64,000 nt of DNA from Corynebacterium sp. p3-SID1056 (GTDB lineage Bacteria > Actinomycetota > Actinomycetes > Mycobacteriales > Mycobacteriaceae). Every line of letters starts with the position of its first letter. Position 1 is the first letter of the stretch. Of this stretch, positions 1 through 8,677 are shown piece by piece. The stretch is from positions 1 to 64,000 of the forward strand of contig NZ_JALXXL010000005.1 in assembly GCF_025152525.1 (NCBI RefSeq), written 5' to 3'. The translations under genes and the position numbers were made by a program. The notes under the pieces are model-generated. The model did no database searches, was not told the origin of the DNA, and worked only from the letters and a program-made list of their open reading frames with translations.

Positions 1-8
1 AAATCATA

Positions 9-53
9 AGCACCCCGCCCAGGACCCTCTATGGTCCCAGGCGGGGTGCTTTT
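9..53 (+). terminator. Rho-independent terminator
   Basis: An 11-bp perfect stem (9-19 with 40-50, AGCACCCCGCC and its complement) is extended inside by a second stem (GGACC 22-26 with GGTCC 33-37) and followed by TTTT at 50-53. It ends a transcription unit that lies outside the window on the left. Confidence 0.85.
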
Positions 54-60
54 GTCATGC

Positions 61-458
61 CCCGGGGTGTGTGGGCGTGGGCCGGCACCCCAGGGGGGTG
101 GAATGAGTTTGTAATGAGCGCGCGGTTCAGGGGTGTTTGCCCAGGGCGCTAAAAGCCCTCATGATACGAGTGCACGCCGAGCCATTAAAGGAACTGAGGC
201 ACCCCAGTCATAGAGAACGGTAGGGTGAGGCCACTTCTGACCGTTTCTCAAGAAGACGCCATGTGATAGCCCGTTTAAGATAAAGTACCTTTTATGGCAA
301 AAATACATATCTACTTCACGCCGCATCAACACGAAAGAGGATTGGTGGAATCCTTTTTGCGGTGGCGACGATGTGGGCGACTTCTTTCAGTCAACGGGTT
401 CTCGCTGTCCTAACTTTGTCAACCTCTACAACCAACTGCGCCTCTAACTATCAGGATA
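61..458. other. Gene-poor stretch upstream of the pentapeptide-repeat gene
   Basis: No convincing complete gene is seen. The second half is richer in A/T than the rest of the window. A frame open from about 284 to 479 encodes a hydrophobic run (GILFAVATMWATSF, 347-388) but is not in frame with the gene at 459. It could be a relic of a lost N-terminal membrane segment of that gene. No tRNA or clear promoter was recognised. Confidence 0.4.
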
Positions 459-1346
459 ATGCTATTATATTCAAGTCGACAGCTTGATGAGCGGTTCTTC
501 CATTCTTGCCAAGGGCTCAAATCAAGGTCATCACTCGTACGTCTAGCGTCAGTGTTTGATTTGCTTCATATCGCTGATGAATGGGCAGCGCTGGACCCCG
601 GCTCTGTTACGGGTCGGTTACAGGAGATCGTTGATGTTTTGATCACTTTCATTCACTCAGGCGATCCTCAACAACAGGGCCAGGATCCGACTTTGCGCGC
701 CCGCATCGCCGCTTTCGAGGGTCTTTCCGCAAGGTTGAGCGCCCCGTTGCAGGGCGAACAGGCTGGCATACCCACACCTGCGAGTTGGGATGAATTTTCC
801 CCTAACTACAGCTGGGCATCGCTGGCTCCCGGGTCGGGGGTGCGAAATGCGCAAGTTCGGGTGAATTTCTCGGATATCAACCTGAGGGGTGTGAGGGTGC
901 GCGGTGCCCGACTATCGGGGTTGATGTGGCAGGGTGCGTGCCTGAATTACGCCGAATTCAACAACTGCGTGTTGGACGAGGGGAATTTCAAAGGTGCGTA
1001 CCTCGATTCGACGACGTTCAGTGGGAGTCTGAAATGGTGCACTTTTTCCCATGCACACGTCAACGCATTAATCGTTCAACAAGCCGATATGCGTGGTTCG
1101 GACTTCACGATGTGCGACTTGAGCATGTCCCTTTTCGAGGATTCAAAATTAGAGGAGTGCGATTTTCGAGGCGCGATTCTTGTCGCAGCGAATTTAAACG
1201 GGTGTAGTTGCGACGCGAACACTTTTGATGGAGCAACGATTGACGAGCGGACGGTGTTCCCCGATGGGTCCAGTCTGCAGGTAGTGGGCAAAGCGGAAAT
1301 CTGCGAGAGGTGGCCCGGCATCATAATTAAGAATGCAATCTATTAA
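459..1346 (+). CDS. Pentapeptide-repeat protein, probably N-terminally truncated
   Basis: Residues about 130-255 form degenerate pentapeptide repeats (A(D/N)LxG-like steps such as FSDIN LRGVR, ADMRG SDFTM CDLSM, CDFRG AILVA ANLNG), expected to build a right-handed quadrilateral beta-helix. Residues about 8-65 (QLDERF, SLVRLASVFDLLHIADEW, then IVDVLITFI) resemble the helical segment that in larger actinobacterial pentapeptide proteins follows one or two membrane helices and an ER(F/Y)..AI..L motif. Here the protein starts inside that segment, the membrane part is absent, and the only AGGA before the ATG is 2 nt away, too close for a good ribosome site. Function unknown. Base composition is lower in GC than the core genes downstream. 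Confidence 0.6.
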   Translation: MLLYSSRQLDERFFHSCQGLKSRSSLVRLASVFDLLHIADEWAALDPGSVTGRLQEIVDVLITFIHSGDPQQQGQDPTLRARIAAFEGLSARLSAPLQGEQAGIPTPASWDEFSPNYSWASLAPGSGVRNAQVRVNFSDINLRGVRVRGARLSGLMWQGACLNYAEFNNCVLDEGNFKGAYLDSTTFSGSLKWCTFSHAHVNALIVQQADMRGSDFTMCDLSMSLFEDSKLEECDFRGAILVAANLNGCSCDANTFDGATIDERTVFPDGSSLQVVGKAEICERWPGIIIKNAIY

Positions 1347-1412
1347 CGACGCTCCGGCCCCCCTGGGCCGCCCTCGTCATGGGCAACCAATCACACACGA
1401 TGGCGTTCTTGT

Positions 1413-1740
1413 TCACATCGTGTTCCGCATATGAAAAGGTATCTTAGTCGCGCCCCAGTGTGGTGTAACGCTCGCTGATGGTGGGCCCTTTGAACCAACT
1501 GAAGCGATATCCCGCGACTCATCCAGGGTCTGTGCGTAGACTACCGACCTGTACAGCACACCCCTGTCTGAATGATGGATCAGCCCGGATGTGTCTCCAT
1601 CAGCGCCCCAGACGCGCTGGGTCCCCAAAGCAACATCATTCCCATCACACCACGACCACACCCCGCCGCAACCCGCGTGCCGTGCCGACACCGCCACACG
1701 CCGAACGCGCGCGCACCCCTTTAGCGTCAATGGCGCGTCA
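1413..1740 (-). pseudogene. Remnant of an IS3-family transposase (integrase domain)
   Basis: The reverse strand encodes GDTSGLIHHSDRGVLYRSVV followed by YAQTLDESRDIASVGSKG. This is the D-containing HHSDRG..Y and ASVGS(K/R)G region of the rve/DDE domain of IS3-type OrfB. The DNA-binding part, the catalytic glutamate region and any terminal inverted repeats are missing, and the frame is lost after SVGSKG. It is a fragment of roughly 70-90 codons, not a functional gene. Its position next to the truncated pentapeptide gene marks this spot as an old insertion site. Confidence 0.65.
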
Positions 1741-1810
1741 CACCAGTGGAATCAAGTACGCAGCAAGTACGCAGGCTGCCGCCGACATCAGGCCGCGCCC
1801 GTAAACCTCC

Positions 1811-1816
1811 TATAAT
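1811..1816 (+). promoter_or_regulatory. Probable -10 element of the 1844 operon
   Basis: A perfect TATAAT lies 27 nt before the chosen ATG at 1844. No clear -35 hexamer is seen. It argues against a start at the TTG at 1820, which would be only 3 nt from the -10 box. Confidence 0.5.
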
Positions 1817-1843
1817 GAGTTGAACGCAAAAGAAAGGGCATTG

Positions 1844-2719
1844 ATGTCGGAAGAGAAGCACTCGTCGCATAGGCGCGAAGGCGGATACGGCGGTGGTCGT
1901 GACCGTCGTGGAGCAAAGCCCCGCGGCGGTAAGCCGGGTGGGCGCCGTGGTAGCAGGGGCCACGGGCGTGACGATCGCTTTGGCGGCAAGAAGGTTCGCC
2001 ATGACCGGTCGAATCCGTCTCGACAGGGGTTCCGCGAAGATCGTATGGCCAAGAAGGCCGCGGAGCCGGATCTGCCGGACGGCATCGACATCAATGAGCT
2101 CGACCGTTCTGTGCTTCAAGACCTGCGTGTGCTGTCTAAGGACAACGCGAACCGCGTCGCACAGCATATGGTGATGGCGATCGAGGTGCTCGAAGACGAC
2201 CCGCAGCTCGCGCTGCGACACGCGCGCGCTGCGAAAAACCGCGCCGGCCGCGTCGGGGTCGTCCGTGAAACTAACGGTGTGGTGGCCTACCACGCCGGGG
2301 AGTGGAAGGAAGCTCTTTCAGAGCTGCGCGCGGCTCGTCGCATGAGCGGCGGACCGGGGCTCTTGGCTGTGATGGCTGACGCGGAGCGTGGTCTTGGCCG
2401 GCCGGAAAAGGCGCTCGAACTCGGGCGCACTCCGGAGGCCCGTCAGCTCAACTCTGACGATCGCATCGAGCTCGGCATCGTGTTGGCGGGTGCGCGGCAC
2501 GACTTGGGGCAGCACGAGTCTGCTCTCGCGACGCTTTCGCGCTTTGAACCGACGCAGACGCCGGAGACTATTTCTCAACTGCGTCTTGCCTACGCCAACG
2601 CAGAGGCGCTGCTTTCGGTTGGGCGGAAGGACGAAGCGAAGGAATGGTTCCAGTCCGTCGCTGAAGCCGATGCCGAGGGCATGACGGACGCCGCTGAACG
2701 TGTCCGCGAGCTGAGCTAG
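1844..2719 (+). CDS. TPR-like protein with a basic RGG-type N-terminus
   Basis: 291 residues. The ATG at 1844 is preceded by AGAAAGG at a 6-nt distance. Residues about 5-70 are a low-complexity Arg/Gly/Lys tail (GGYGGGRDRRGAKPRGGKPG), typical of nucleic-acid binding or disordered regions. The rest is helical with tetratricopeptide-like spacing (RVAQHMVMAIEVLEDDPQLA, AVMADAERGLGRPEKALELG, ALLSVGRKDEAKEWFQSVAE). By position it corresponds to Rv1691 of M. tuberculosis, just before the phosphatase and tlyA. The ribosome-related neighbour tlyA and the basic tail suggest an RNA or ribosome contact, which is inference only. It begins a long co-directional run with short gaps. Confidence 0.75.
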   Translation: MSEEKHSSHRREGGYGGGRDRRGAKPRGGKPGGRRGSRGHGRDDRFGGKKVRHDRSNPSRQGFREDRMAKKAAEPDLPDGIDINELDRSVLQDLRVLSKDNANRVAQHMVMAIEVLEDDPQLALRHARAAKNRAGRVGVVRETNGVVAYHAGEWKEALSELRAARRMSGGPGLLAVMADAERGLGRPEKALELGRTPEARQLNSDDRIELGIVLAGARHDLGQHESALATLSRFEPTQTPETISQLRLAYANAEALLSVGRKDEAKEWFQSVAEADAEGMTDAAERVRELS

Positions 2720-2735
2720 GAGGAAGAAGTAGCTC

Positions 2736-3725
2736 ATGTCTGCGACGTTGCAAGACCTCCACGACGCGCTGCTTTTAGACCTCGATGGCACCGTGTGGGA
2801 GGGCGGGCGCGCTATCCCGCATGCAGTCGAGGCCATCAACGCCTCTGGCTGCACTGCGGTCTACATCACGAACAACGCGTCCCGTTCAGCAGGCGAAGTA
2901 GCCCGGATGCTCGCCGAGATTGACTTGCCCACTGACGCGGCACACGTCTTGACCTCAGCGCAAGCTGCGCTCGGCCTCGCCGCTGACGCTCTACGGCCGG
3001 GCGACCCGGTGCTTGTGCTCGGCGCGCAGTCTTTCCGTGATCTTGTCCAGGAGGCCGGCTACCGCCTCGTCGACTCCGCAGATGAGCACCCGAAGGTCGT
3101 CTTGCACGGCCATAACCCAGAAACTGGATGGGCCGAACTCTCCGAGGCAGCTTTGGCCATCCGCGCTGGCGCGGAATACCTCGCCTCGAATATGGATACG
3201 ACCCTGCCCATGGAGCGTGGGCTAATGGTGGGCAACGGTTCCATGATTGCCGCGGTGACGTCGGCAACCGGCGTGGTTCCCGCGTCTGCGGGAAAGCCCG
3301 CACCTGCGATGTTTCACCAGGCAGTTGAGCGTATCGGTGCGCAAGCTCCGCTTGGCGTCGGTGATCGCCTGGATACCGATCTCGCCGGAGGTGTCGCCGC
3401 TGGTATGCCCACCCTGCACGTGCTCACTGGCGTGTCGGGCCCGCACACCCTGCTGCAAGCCTCGCCTGAGCAGCGGCCGACCTATATCGCGGAGGACATG
3501 CGCGGCCTTGCTGCGGATCCTGCGTGCTTGAAGCCGGGTCCCCACGGCGGTTTCTTGGCACGGATGGACGGCGACGCGCTCGTATTGAGCGGTGGAACAG
3601 CACAGTCCACCAGTTACGACGCGCTGTTGACGGCGCTCGAGGTCGTTTGGTCGCAGCCAACTCCTCCGGTCAATGTTCGTGCAGAGTCTGCGTCGGCCGA
3701 GGCCGCGGTGGCCAAGTGGTGGTAG
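2736..3725 (+). CDS. HAD-IIA family phosphatase (glycerol-3-phosphate phosphatase-like)
   Basis: 329 residues. HAD motif I is DLDGT near residue 12, motif II is ITNNAS near 47, the conserved lysine is in SAGKPAPAMF, and motifs III/IV are in GVGDRLDTDLAGG. The order is that of the NagD/IIA subclass with its cap between motifs II and III. A C-terminal extension of about 80 residues after the HAD core (SGGTAQSTSYDALLTALEVV) is also found in mycobacterial Rv1692, described as a glycerol-phosphate phosphatase acting in recycling of glycerophospholipid breakdown products. AGGAGGAAG precedes the ATG. The substrate is inferred from synteny. Confidence 0.85.
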   Translation: MSATLQDLHDALLLDLDGTVWEGGRAIPHAVEAINASGCTAVYITNNASRSAGEVARMLAEIDLPTDAAHVLTSAQAALGLAADALRPGDPVLVLGAQSFRDLVQEAGYRLVDSADEHPKVVLHGHNPETGWAELSEAALAIRAGAEYLASNMDTTLPMERGLMVGNGSMIAAVTSATGVVPASAGKPAPAMFHQAVERIGAQAPLGVGDRLDTDLAGGVAAGMPTLHVLTGVSGPHTLLQASPEQRPTYIAEDMRGLAADPACLKPGPHGGFLARMDGDALVLSGGTAQSTSYDALLTALEVVWSQPTPPVNVRAESASAEAAVAKWW

Positions 3726-3726
3726 C

Positions 3727-3894
3727 GTGAGTGCCCCGAAACCGCACGACCCGCGTACAACGCAGCACAACCCCCAGGAGGTGCGCGAGCGCGTTGAAGA
3801 GATCCTCGCGGAGCCTGCCGATTCGCTTGTCGACGAAGCGTCGCAGCTCGCCCGCGCCCATGACGTTTTAAGCGACGCGCTGCGCGAGAACTAG
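3727..3894 (+). CDS. Small conserved protein between the phosphatase and tlyA
   Basis: 55 residues, GTG start 1 nt after the upstream stop codon. It is acidic and helical (EVRERVEEILAEP, VDEASQLARAHDVLSDALRE). By position and size it matches the short protein found before tlyA in many mycolic-acid actinobacteria (Rv1693 position). Function unknown. It is almost certainly translationally coupled to its neighbours, since the next ribosome site (AGGAAAGGAGAGG) directly follows its stop codon. Confidence 0.75.
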   Translation: MSAPKPHDPRTTQHNPQEVRERVEEILAEPADSLVDEASQLARAHDVLSDALREN

Positions 3895-3914
3895 GAAAGG
3901 AGAGGGAACCAAAC

Positions 3915-4745
3915 GTGGCTCCCGGACGCAGACGGCTCGACGCAGAGCTCGTACGCCGCAAAATCGCACGCTCGCGCGAGCAGGCACAGGCTTGGATCAA
4001 AGAGGGCAAGGTAACCGTTGGTGGCTTTCCTGCTAAGAAACCCGCCACGGTGGTCGAACCGGGCGTATCCATCAAAGTCGACGTAGATGAAGAGGACGAA
4101 TGGGCCTCGCGAGGAGCGCACAAGCTGCTGTCCGCACTGGAGGCTTTCACACCGCAAGGGCTTGAGGTGGCAGGGCGCAGGGCGCTGGATGCGGGGGCGT
4201 CGACAGGCGGCTTTACAGACGTATTGCTCAAGCGCGGTGCGAAGGAAGTCATCGCCGTGGATGTGGGCTACGGGCAGCTGGTCTGGCGGCTGCAGAATGA
4301 TCAGCGGGTCCGAGTATTGGACCGGACGAACATCCGCCACCTGACGCTTGCGCAGCTCGGAGAGCCAGTCGACTTGATGGTCGGTGACCTATCCTTCATC
4401 TCGCTGAAGCTGGTGCTGCCGACGATCGCGGCGTGTATGGCCGAAGGCGCGGACTTGCTGCCTATGGTCAAGCCGCAGTTCGAGGTGGGCAAGGATCGTC
4501 TCGGGCACGGCGGCGTCGTGCGTTCGCCAAGCTTGCGTGCCGAAGTGACCACCGATGTCGCGGACTTTGCACAGTCACTCGGATTGAGTGTGAAAGGGGT
4601 GACTGCGTCCGGGCTCCCCGGACCGAGCGGCAACGTAGAATACTTCCTGTGGCTCATCAAGGACGGCGGTGCGAGCACACTTGCTGCAGACGAGCTACAG
4701 ACGCTGGTGAGTCATGCAGTAGAGGAAGGGCCAAAAGACACGTGA
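3915..4745 (+). CDS. tlyA: TlyA-type rRNA 2'-O-methyltransferase
   Basis: 276 residues. An S4 RNA-binding domain (residues 5-55, [20 protein letters not shown]) is followed by an FtsJ-like methyltransferase domain. It contains the SAM-binding motif DAGASTGGF near residue 93, the lysine of ASRGAHKL near residue 70, DLSFISL, and KPQFE near 210, which fits the K-D-K-E arrangement. The family methylates ribose in 16S and 23S rRNA (C1409 and C1920 in mycobacteria), where loss gives capreomycin resistance. The older name hemolysin A is not supported by anything specific here. The stop codon overlaps the start of ppnK by 4 nt. Confidence 0.92.
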   Translation: MAPGRRRLDAELVRRKIARSREQAQAWIKEGKVTVGGFPAKKPATVVEPGVSIKVDVDEEDEWASRGAHKLLSALEAFTPQGLEVAGRRALDAGASTGGFTDVLLKRGAKEVIAVDVGYGQLVWRLQNDQRVRVLDRTNIRHLTLAQLGEPVDLMVGDLSFISLKLVLPTIAACMAEGADLLPMVKPQFEVGKDRLGHGGVVRSPSLRAEVTTDVADFAQSLGLSVKGVTASGLPGPSGNVEYFLWLIKDGGASTLAADELQTLVSHAVEEGPKDT

Positions 4746-5659
4746 GTGAGACATCCACGCGCGAGATCCTATTGGTGCCGCACTACTCGCGGCCAGACAA
4801 CATTTCATCCGCGGCGACGGCAGCGCGGCTGCTTACCGACGCGGGCCTGCGCGTCCGGCTCCTCGAACAGGATACTCAAAGCCCGATCAATCAGGACCCT
4901 GAGCTGCGGAAACTTGAGCAGGTCCCAGGCGGGCACAACGCGGCGGAAGGTTGCGAGCTTGTCTTGGTACTGGGCGGCGACGGCACGTTTTTGCGCGCGG
5001 CGAGCTACGCCCACGCGCAAGACATTCCCGTGCTGGGTATCAACCTTGGCCACGTCGGCTTCCTCGCGGAGGGCGAGGCAGAAAGCCTCGAGCAGGTCAT
5101 CAATGAGGTAATCGAGCGTTCTTACCGTGTTGAAGAGCGCATGACCATTGATGTGCTCGTCCGCGACGCATCGGACAACGAGCTGGGCCGTGGGTGGGCG
5201 CTCAACGAGTGCAGTATCGAAAACGTGGACCGGACACAGGTGCTGGACGCCACCTTGGAAGTGGATTTCCGGCCCGTGTCCTCGTTCGGCTGCGACGGGG
5301 TGTTAATTTCTACGCCGACTGGCTCGACCGCGTATGCCTTTTCCGCCGGCGGTCCGGTGATGTGGCCGGCGCTTGACGCGATCTTGGTCGTGCCCAATAA
5401 TGCCCACGCACTATTTGCGAAACCATTGGTGGTCTCCCCGCGCTCGACCGTAGCTGTGGAATCCGAGCCGACGACCAGCGAAGCCGTGGTGATTATGGAT
5501 GGCTTCCGTTCCATTGCCATGCCGGCTGGGTCGCGAGTGGAAGTTATCCGCGGCAGCCGCCCGGTACGGTGGGTCCGTCTTGATGACCGCCCGTTCACTG
5601 ACAGACTGGTCAACAAGTTCCAATTGCCCGTCTCAGGGTGGCGTGGGCCCCGCTACTGA
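4742..5659 (+). CDS. ppnK: ATP/polyphosphate NAD kinase
   Basis: 305 residues from the GTG at 4742 (GTGA overlap with tlyA). A longer upstream frame exists but would cover tlyA. NAD kinase signatures are present: [13 protein letters not shown] (GGDGT loop), [12 protein letters not shown], the NE motif in [10 protein letters not shown] and [17 protein letters not shown]. The enzyme makes NADP from NAD in the cytosol. The tlyA-ppnK-recN order is a conserved actinobacterial operon. Confidence 0.95.
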   Translation: MSETSTREILLVPHYSRPDNISSAATAARLLTDAGLRVRLLEQDTQSPINQDPELRKLEQVPGGHNAAEGCELVLVLGGDGTFLRAASYAHAQDIPVLGINLGHVGFLAEGEAESLEQVINEVIERSYRVEERMTIDVLVRDASDNELGRGWALNECSIENVDRTQVLDATLEVDFRPVSSFGCDGVLISTPTGSTAYAFSAGGPVMWPALDAILVVPNNAHALFAKPLVVSPRSTVAVESEPTTSEAVVIMDGFRSIAMPAGSRVEVIRGSRPVRWVRLDDRPFTDRLVNKFQLPVSGWRGPRY

Positions 5660-5678
5660 TTTTTAAAAAGGAGCATGC

Positions 5679-7406
5679 ATGCTGGCAGAGATTGCCATTC
5701 GCAACCTCGGTGTGATTTCTCAAGCCTCGGCGGAGCTTGCACCAGGTCTGACCGTGCTCACCGGCGAAACGGGCGCGGGCAAGACCATGGTCGTCACCGG
5801 GCTGCGGTTGCTCACCGGAGGCCGCGCTGACGCGTCTCGCGTGCGTACGGGAGCTACAGAAGCCGTTGTTGAGGGTGCGTTCAGCCTCGCGGGGATCGCA
5901 GAGGAGACACGCCAACGCGTCGATGCCATTGCCGAAGGCGCTGGCGCGAGCGCGGACGAAAATGGCGAATACGTCGTCTCCCGCTCTGTGAAAGCGACGG
6001 GTCGTTCCAAGGCGCACCTCGGCGGGCGGACGGTGCCTGCGGCGACGCTGGGCGAGTTGTCGGGCGAGCTGCTGACCATCCATGGCCAAAACGACCAGTT
6101 ACGTTTGATGTCGCCGGATGAGCAGCTTGCTGCTGTTGATCGCTTCGACCCGCGAATCGCTGCGCTTGTGGAAAAGTACCGCACTGCATACCGCGCGTGG
6201 CGGGAAGCGGCGCGGGATTTGCGGGAGCGCACGGAGCGTCGGTTGGAGCTGGCCCAGGAGCTGGATCGGCTCCAGTTCGCTTTGGAAGAGATTGACGGGA
6301 TCGCCCCGCAGGAAGGCGAAGACGCGGAGCTGGTCGACACGATCAACCGGCTGCAGGACGTCGACGCGCTCCGCGAGGCGGCGGAGACCGCACTCACAGC
6401 GATCGACGGGCCGGAGGCGGCCGGTGGCTATGGCGGCGACGAGGATGCTGCCTCCTCCCTCGTGGGCCGTGCTGCGTCGGCACTCGACGGCGCGAGCGAT
6501 TCGGCGTTGCAAGAGCTCGGTACCCGCATGCACGAGATAGCGAGCTTGCTTGGCGACGTCTCCGCCGAGCTGGGCAGTTACGTCGCGGAGTTGCCCAGCG
6601 ACCCGGACGAGCTCGACCGACTGTTGCAGCGCCAGCAGGAGCTGAAGACGCTGACGCGCAAGTACGCCCCGGATATCGCAGGCGTGCTGGCGTGGCGGGA
6701 AAAGGCGGCGCAGCGTCTGGCGCAGATCGACACCTCGGACGAAGCGATCGAGGAGCTGAAGAAACGCGTCGCGGCATCGGAGAAGGACATGCGGGCCCGC
6801 GCTCAGACGTTGACGAAGGCCCGCGTTGCCGCCGCGAAAGACCTCGGAAAAGCCGTCACCGGGGAGCTGCACGGGCTGGCCATGCCGAAAGCGCAGCTGA
6901 GCGTGGAGATTGTGCAGGTCGATTTTGGCCCGCGCGGCGCCGATGCAGCAGAGATCCGGCTGGCTCCCAATAGCGCGCTCGAACCGAAGCCGCTGGCGAC
7001 GAGCGCGTCTGGCGGCGAGCTGTCGCGCGTCATGCTGGCGCTCGAAGTGATTCTGTCCGGCGCGAGCGGCGGAGCCACCATGGTCTTCGACGAGGTTGAC
7101 GCAGGCGTCGGTGGACGCGCAGCGGTGGAGATCGGGCGTCGGCTTGCGCGTTTGGCGGCCAATAACCAGGTCATCGTCGTCACGCACTTGCCGCAGGTGG
7201 CAGTCTATGCGGATACGCACCTGCACGTGGCGAAGGACGTTGGCGATGAGTCGGTGACCTCCGGGGTACTCAGCCTGGATTCGGGGGCCCGGATCGACGA
7301 ACTCGCCCGCATGATGGCTGGCATGGACGATTCCGATACGGGGCGGGCGCACGCCGCCGAACTTTTCGAGCGGGCGCAGCGCGAGGTGCAGGAAATGCGC
7401 GCCTAA
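5679..7406 (+). CDS. recN: DNA repair protein RecN
   Basis: 575 residues, close to the usual RecN length. This is an SMC-like ATPase with Walker A GETGAGKT at residues 29-36, the ABC signature TSASGGELSRVMLALE, and Walker B MVFDEVDAGVGGRAA followed by VIVVTHLPQVA. Two coiled-coil stretches (about 160-210 and 315-370) flank a short hinge, as in the family. RecN acts early at double-strand breaks to hold or align ends. The ATG follows AAAAAGGAG. No LexA box was recognised upstream, so regulation seems to follow the operon. Confidence 0.95.
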   Translation: MLAEIAIRNLGVISQASAELAPGLTVLTGETGAGKTMVVTGLRLLTGGRADASRVRTGATEAVVEGAFSLAGIAEETRQRVDAIAEGAGASADENGEYVVSRSVKATGRSKAHLGGRTVPAATLGELSGELLTIHGQNDQLRLMSPDEQLAAVDRFDPRIAALVEKYRTAYRAWREAARDLRERTERRLELAQELDRLQFALEEIDGIAPQEGEDAELVDTINRLQDVDALREAAETALTAIDGPEAAGGYGGDEDAASSLVGRAASALDGASDSALQELGTRMHEIASLLGDVSAELGSYVAELPSDPDELDRLLQRQQELKTLTRKYAPDIAGVLAWREKAAQRLAQIDTSDEAIEELKKRVAASEKDMRARAQTLTKARVAAAKDLGKAVTGELHGLAMPKAQLSVEIVQVDFGPRGADAAEIRLAPNSALEPKPLATSASGGELSRVMLALEVILSGASGGATMVFDEVDAGVGGRAAVEIGRRLARLAANNQVIVVTHLPQVAVYADTHLHVAKDVGDESVTSGVLSLDSGARIDELARMMAGMDDSDTGRAHAAELFERAQREVQEMRA

Positions 7407-7459
7407 CGCTCCCGCGCGCCTTCACCATAGCGGCAGGTCACGCGTGCACAATATGACGC

Positions 7460-8656
7460 ATGACTGTTGCTTCCCGGAATACCGAATCTGCGCAGCCCTC
7501 GTTGACGGGCACGCTGCGCGATTGCACCGCCCAGGGGCGGGGGCTGTCGCGCATGCAGGAGGGCGACATCGCCCTCGTCGACTCGCCGGATATGACCCGC
7601 AGGCAGGCCGAGGCCTTGCTCGCCCGCAAGCCGAAGGCGGTCGTGAACTTGGCCCAGTTTTCCACTGGTGCTATGCCGAACTACGGCCCGCATCTGCTTG
7701 CCGACGCCGAGGTGACGATGTTCGAAGCCATCGGCGCCGACGCCGGCACGCGGCAGAAGCTGCGTGATGGGAAGAAGACGACGATTGGCACCGACGGCAC
7801 AATTACCGTCGGCAAGAAGGCAGTGGCCTCGGCCCAGCTCGTGCAGCGCGCTGATCTTGACAGCACATTCGCCGAAGCGCAGCGGCACCTGGTCGAGCAG
7901 ATGGAGGCGTACTTCGGCAACACCATCGAGTTCGTCCATGCGGAGGCACCGCTGCTTATCGACGGTCTCGGCGTGCCTGAACTCGGCGACGCCATGCTCG
8001 AGCGGAAGGTGCTGGTGGTTTCGCCCGGGCCGGAAACGCGGGAGCGGCTGAAGGGGATCAAGAACTTTATCCGTGAATTCACTCCAGTGATCGTCGGCGT
8101 GGGGCAGGCTGCAGACACGCTGGTGGAGATGGGGTATGAGCCGGACTATATCGTTGGGGACCCGACGGGTATCGCGTCGACAAGCTTGCGCAGTGGCGCG
8201 CGCGTGATCCTGCCCGCAGAGCCGGATGGCTTTGCACCGGGACTCGAGCGCATCCAGGACTTAGGCGTCGGTGCGATGACCTTTCCGGCGGCGACGGAAT
8301 CTCCGACGGATCTGGCGATTTTGCTTGCCGTGTTCCACGACCCCGACATGATCGTCACTGTGGGAGAAGCGGTGGAGCTCGACCAGATTTTCGCAGATCC
8401 GGACTCCACGCAGCCCGAGGCTCTGCTCACCCGGATGAAGGCGGGGCGCAAGCTCGTGGACTCGACTGTGATTGAGCAGCTTTACGCCCTGCCTTCCAAC
8501 GGCGGGGTGGCGTGGGCGTGGGCCATATTGGGCATCCTGGTCGCCATTGCCACGATCATCGTGGTCGTGGGGCTGTACGGCCCGGGCGATTTTAGCGAGA
8601 ACCTAATCAACACCTGGAACAGCATCGCCTTATCGGTGCAGGGACTGTTCGAGTAG
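7460..8656 (+). CDS. steA: SteA-type cell-division protein
   Basis: 398 residues. It has a soluble thiamin-pyrophosphokinase-like core (MGYEPDYIVGDPTGI near residue 225) and one membrane helix close to the C-terminus (AWAILGILVAIATIIVVVGL, about residues 352-371) followed by a short tail. In C. glutamicum the equivalent pair SteA/SteB localises to the septum and mutants show altered separation and ethambutol sensitivity. The gene follows recN with a 53-nt gap and is followed by steB after 21 nt. Catalytic thiamine activity is not expected, and its role is probably structural. Confidence 0.88.
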   Translation: MTVASRNTESAQPSLTGTLRDCTAQGRGLSRMQEGDIALVDSPDMTRRQAEALLARKPKAVVNLAQFSTGAMPNYGPHLLADAEVTMFEAIGADAGTRQKLRDGKKTTIGTDGTITVGKKAVASAQLVQRADLDSTFAEAQRHLVEQMEAYFGNTIEFVHAEAPLLIDGLGVPELGDAMLERKVLVVSPGPETRERLKGIKNFIREFTPVIVGVGQAADTLVEMGYEPDYIVGDPTGIASTSLRSGARVILPAEPDGFAPGLERIQDLGVGAMTFPAATESPTDLAILLAVFHDPDMIVTVGEAVELDQIFADPDSTQPEALLTRMKAGRKLVDSTVIEQLYALPSNGGVAWAWAILGILVAIATIIVVVGLYGPGDFSENLINTWNSIALSVQGLFE

Positions 8657-8677
8657 CGGAAGAGGGGTATCCAACAT

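Noticed and set aside
3915..4745. Hemolysin
   Set aside because: The name hemolysin A comes from an old phenotype. The domains are those of an rRNA methyltransferase.
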